Source of the DNA: Winogradskyella marina | GTDB lineage: Bacteria; Bacteroidota; Bacteroidia; Flavobacteriales; Flavobacteriaceae | Direction: 5' to 3' | Assembly: GCF_015645385.1 (NCBI RefSeq) | Contig: NZ_JADOET010000001.1 | Coordinates: forward strand, 682,001-746,000 | DNA: 64,000 nucleotides | Shown here: in pieces, positions 61,920-64,000 of the stretch | Numbering within the stretch: position 1 is the stretch's first letter | Layout: each line of letters begins with the position of its first letter | Notes under the pieces: model-generated | What the model was told of the DNA's origin: nothing | Databases searched by the model: none | What the model saw: only the letters and a program-made list of their open reading frames with translations | Program-made: the position numbers and the translations under genes

Positions 61920-62651
61920 CTATTTCCCTTTAAACAAAAACGTAATGGTGCCTAATTGTTCGTTTTTGTCTGAGGTGTCAAACTGAACCGTTTCGGCATA
62001 AGAAATAGCATGATTTATTAAACACTGGTTGTTAGAATTAGAAGATCCATTGATATAAGCATCAATAACATCTCCTGACGCATTAACTCTAATACTCACT
62101 ACTATTTTCCCACCAGTTTCGCATAAATATCGTGGTGTTTTATAATGCGCTAGAGTTCTACCTTTTAATGAATAGGTAAGTGTGCTTTTTGTTTTGGCGT
62201 GTTCGTCTGCTTGTTTTTTGTTGTTAAGACGTTGTTTTAACGCTTCTTGTAGTTTTTTATACGATTGTGTTTCGTCAGAATTTAAGGCATATGCATTACT
62301 ACCTGAATAGGTTTTAGTAATACTCGTTTCCTCCTGTACCTCACTTGCCTTAGCTTCTGCCATGGCTTTTGTAGTGCGTTCAAAATCATTAGCGTCAACA
62401 GTTTTAAAGTTGCGCATCATTTCTTTGTATTCCTGATCTTCGTTAAATGCTTTGTTGGTAGATTCACCGTTGATATCTTCAATCTCCTGAAGCTCTTCTT
62501 TTGTGATTTCAGGCTCTGGTTCCATAAGGTAATAACTCTCAGTTACTAAGTCATCTTGGATCTTTAACTGAAGACTAAACATACCAAAAACTACAATTCC
62601 TACTAAAAGAAATGTAATTATTGCGGCTTTATGTTTATCAACAAAATTCAG
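61920..62651 (-). CDS. TonB-like energy transducer, proposed non-AUG (CTG) start
   Basis: 243 residues if started at the CTG at 62651. Reading upstream of the first ATG (62582) gives NFVDKHKAAIITFLLVGIVVFG, an excellent N-terminal membrane anchor, with an in-frame stop at 62664-62666 and no ATG, GTG or TTG between it and the anchor. Without it the protein would be a cytosolic fragment. The middle is charged; the C-terminal 90 residues (LCETGGKIVVSIRVNASGDVIDAYINGSS) form a TonB C-terminal-like domain. A TATATTCG box lies upstream on the minus strand near 62688. The start codon is an inference; a frameshift-free sequence supports the frame. Confidence 0.62.
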   Translation of the reverse strand: MNFVDKHKAAIITFLLVGIVVFGMFSLQLKIQDDLVTESYYLMEPEPEITKEELQEIEDINGESTNKAFNEDQEYKEMMRNFKTVDANDFERTTKAMAEAKASEVQEETSITKTYSGSNAYALNSDETQSYKKLQEALKQRLNNKKQADEHAKTKSTLTYSLKGRTLAHYKTPRYLCETGGKIVVSIRVNASGDVIDAYINGSSNSNNQCLINHAISYAETVQFDTSDKNEQLGTITFLFKGK

Positions 62652-62731
62652 TTTAAAATAGTTTTAGTCTATTAATAGATACGAATATAATGAAGAAAAA
62701 GTTTAAGTACCCATCATAAACCCGTGTTAAA

Positions 62732-63430
62732 TCAAGCTTTAGAAGGCAAATTGGCTATAAAAGCTTCGGGAGTAAGAGCATCTTCAACTTTAAAATCACC
62801 TATACGAGTGCGACGTAATGACGCTAAATGTGCTCCAGAATTCAAAGCTTTTCCAAAATCGTTTGCCAAGGATCTAATGTAAGTTCCTTTGCTACAAACC
62901 ACTCTAAAATGTAACTCTAAACCACTTATTTTTGTGATTTCAAATTCTGTAATTTCTACTTGTCTCGATTTTACCTCAACCTCCTCACCTGCTCTTGCAA
63001 ATTCGTACAAACGTTTTCCGTCTTTTTTAATCGCAGAAAACACTGGTGGAAATTGGTCTATTTTACCAATAAATTGTTGGGTGGTAGAATAAATTAATTC
63101 CTCTGTAATATGATCTGTTGGAAAGGTTTCATTGACCTCAGTTTCTAAATCAAAAGACGGAGTTGTGCCACCTAAAGCAAAAGTCCCTGTATATTCCTTT
63201 TCTTGACCTTGAAACGTATTAATTTGCTTGGTCATTTTACCTGTACAAATCACTAACAAACCTGTTGCCAAAGGATCTAAAGTACCAGCATGACCTACTT
63301 TAATTTTTTTAATACTGAAAGCTTGTCGTATAGACCAGCGCAATTTATTAACGGCCTGAAAAGACGTCCATGTTAGTGGCTTATCAATTAATAAGACTTG
63401 TCCGGTTTTATAATCTTCTTCTGTTTTCAT
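62732..63430 (-). CDS. truB: tRNA pseudouridine(55) synthase
   Basis: 232 residues; makes pseudouridine 55 in the T loop. VGHAGTLDPLATGLLVICTGKMTK holds the catalytic Asp, and KEYTGTFALGGTTPSFD, PPVFSAIKKDGKRLYEFARAGEEV and CSKGTYIRSLANDFG are family motifs. The PUA-like C-terminal domain is absent, as in many Bacteroidota. It starts directly after the uppP stop, so the two are co-translated. Confidence 0.95.
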   Translation of the reverse strand: MKTEEDYKTGQVLLIDKPLTWTSFQAVNKLRWSIRQAFSIKKIKVGHAGTLDPLATGLLVICTGKMTKQINTFQGQEKEYTGTFALGGTTPSFDLETEVNETFPTDHITEELIYSTTQQFIGKIDQFPPVFSAIKKDGKRLYEFARAGEEVEVKSRQVEITEFEITKISGLELHFRVVCSKGTYIRSLANDFGKALNSGAHLASLRRTRIGDFKVEDALTPEAFIANLPSKA

Positions 63431-64000
63431 TTATACTAGAGACCAAATTATAGCAATAAGACCAACAACGACGCAGTAGATAGCAAAATAAGATAATTTA
63501 CTTTTTTTCACCAAAGCAATCATCCAAGTACAAGCAAATAAACCTGCGACAAATGCAGCAATAAATCCAACACCTAAAGCGGTAACATTAGAACTATCAT
63601 AAGTTAATTCTCCACCTAAAAGGTCTTTCGCAATTTTACCAAAAATAAGAGGGACAACCATTAAGAAAGAGAATCGTGCTGCTTTAGTTTTATCATTACC
63701 TAATAATACAGAGGTAGAAATTGTAGCTCCAGATCTCGATATACCTGGTAGCATTGCAATAGCTTGAGAAATACCAATTACAAACGCATTAGAAAAAGAT
63801 ACTTTTTTCTGTGTGTCTTTCGCTTTGTCTGCTAAGAAAAGTAAAACCGCTGTAACAATAAGCATACATCCTACAAGCAAAATATTTCCGTTAAAGAGTT
63901 GTTCTAATTCTTCTTCAAAAAAGACTCCAACAATAACTGCTGGTACCATGGATAAGGCGATTTTTGAAATAAACTGAAGATCTTCATTCCATTCAAATTT
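63431..64000 (-). CDS. uppP: Undecaprenyl-diphosphatase UppP (BacA), 5' part cut by window edge
   Basis: Residues from the window edge to the stop (189 of about 265). The reading continues upstream of the internal Met at 63949 to base 64000. AIAMLPGISRSGATIS is the catalytic PGxSRSG loop of the second repeat, with GFIAAFVAGLFACTWMIALV as a late membrane helix. The enzyme recycles undecaprenyl pyrophosphate for peptidoglycan synthesis. It abuts truB. Confidence 0.92.
   Translation of the reverse strand, partial: KFEWNEDLQFISKIALSMVPAVIVGVFFEEELEQLFNGNILLVGCMLIVTAVLLFLADKAKDTQKKVSFSNAFVIGISQAIAMLPGISRSGATISTSVLLGNDKTKAARFSFLMVVPLIFGKIAKDLLGGELTYDSSNVTALGVGFIAAFVAGLFACTWMIALVKKSKLSYFAIYCVVVGLIAIIWSLV

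Noticed and set aside
1..64000. CRISPR arrays, tRNA or rRNA genes, transposases, prophage or defence genes
   Set aside because: I looked at all gaps for regular spacer repeats, cloverleaf patterns and IS-type ORFs and saw none.

Overview
The window is core-genome DNA of a member of the Flavobacteriaceae (phylum Bacteroidota); the genus cannot be fixed from the sequence. Signs of this are the AT-rich composition, the TAnnTTTG promoter -7 boxes typical of Bacteroidota, a type 9 secretion sorting tail, DUF4296, DUF4271, DUF4301 and DUF3127 proteins, a bacterial geranylgeranylglyceryl phosphate synthase, an S46 dipeptidyl peptidase, a CusA-type pump fused to an outer-membrane efflux domain, and many lipoproteins and signal peptides ending in A-Q or G-Q. 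I count 62 protein genes (the first and last cut by the window edge), one TPP riboswitch and no tRNA, rRNA, CRISPR array, transposase or prophage.

Layout. 1-3.8 kb (minus): ferredoxin-NADP reductase, NifU-like and Mrp iron-sulfur proteins, then an alkyltransferase-like protein, a LysE-type exporter and trmB. 3.9-9.6 kb: MJ1255-type glycosyltransferase, a PhoR/PhoB-like two-component pair, a T9SS-secreted protein and a LuxE-like acyl-protein synthetase. 9.7-20.7 kb: tyrS, a reductase/epimerase, the GT2-pyrC-DUF4296 operon, DUF4271-hemD, pckA, DUF423, and saccharopine dehydrogenase next to an Lrp regulator. 20.7-28.5 kb: aldo/keto reductase, OmpA-type lipoprotein, xth, a 1147-residue outer-membrane protein and a flavoprotein. 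28.6-35.2 kb: a heavy-metal efflux island (His-rich small protein, RND-OEP fusion pump, adaptor, small barrel). 35.3-45.6 kb: glyS, comF, an Ig-like lipoprotein, an aminotransferase/omega-amidase cluster that encloses two Lys/Glu-rich coiled-coil paralogues, and an S46 peptidase.

45.8-55.2 kb: ahcY, a PPTase-GGGPS operon, then a five-gene operon (thiamine-binding-like protein, PnuC/PnuT-like transporter, NadR-like kinase, DUF4301, ArfB), followed by a TPP riboswitch with its own promoter and terminator hairpin ahead of a TonB-dependent receptor, which together look like a thiamine uptake locus. 55.2-64 kb: degenerate Rieske-like lipoprotein, greA, HIT protein, orphan histidine kinase, flavin reductase, DUF3127, aat, tag, a thioredoxin-fold protein, a TonB-like protein whose membrane anchor needs a non-AUG start, truB and uppP.

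Nothing here is a clearly new defence or mobile system. The most unusual items are the pump/outer-membrane-domain fusion with an internal signal peptide, the coiled-coil pair inside an enzyme operon, the NadR-like kinase in a thiamine setting, the DUF3127 protein with an SSB-like acidic tip, a dihydroorotase with an altered metal motif, and degenerate palindromic repeats in about a dozen intergenic gaps. Six convergent gene pairs overlap tail to tail by 4 to 20 bases.
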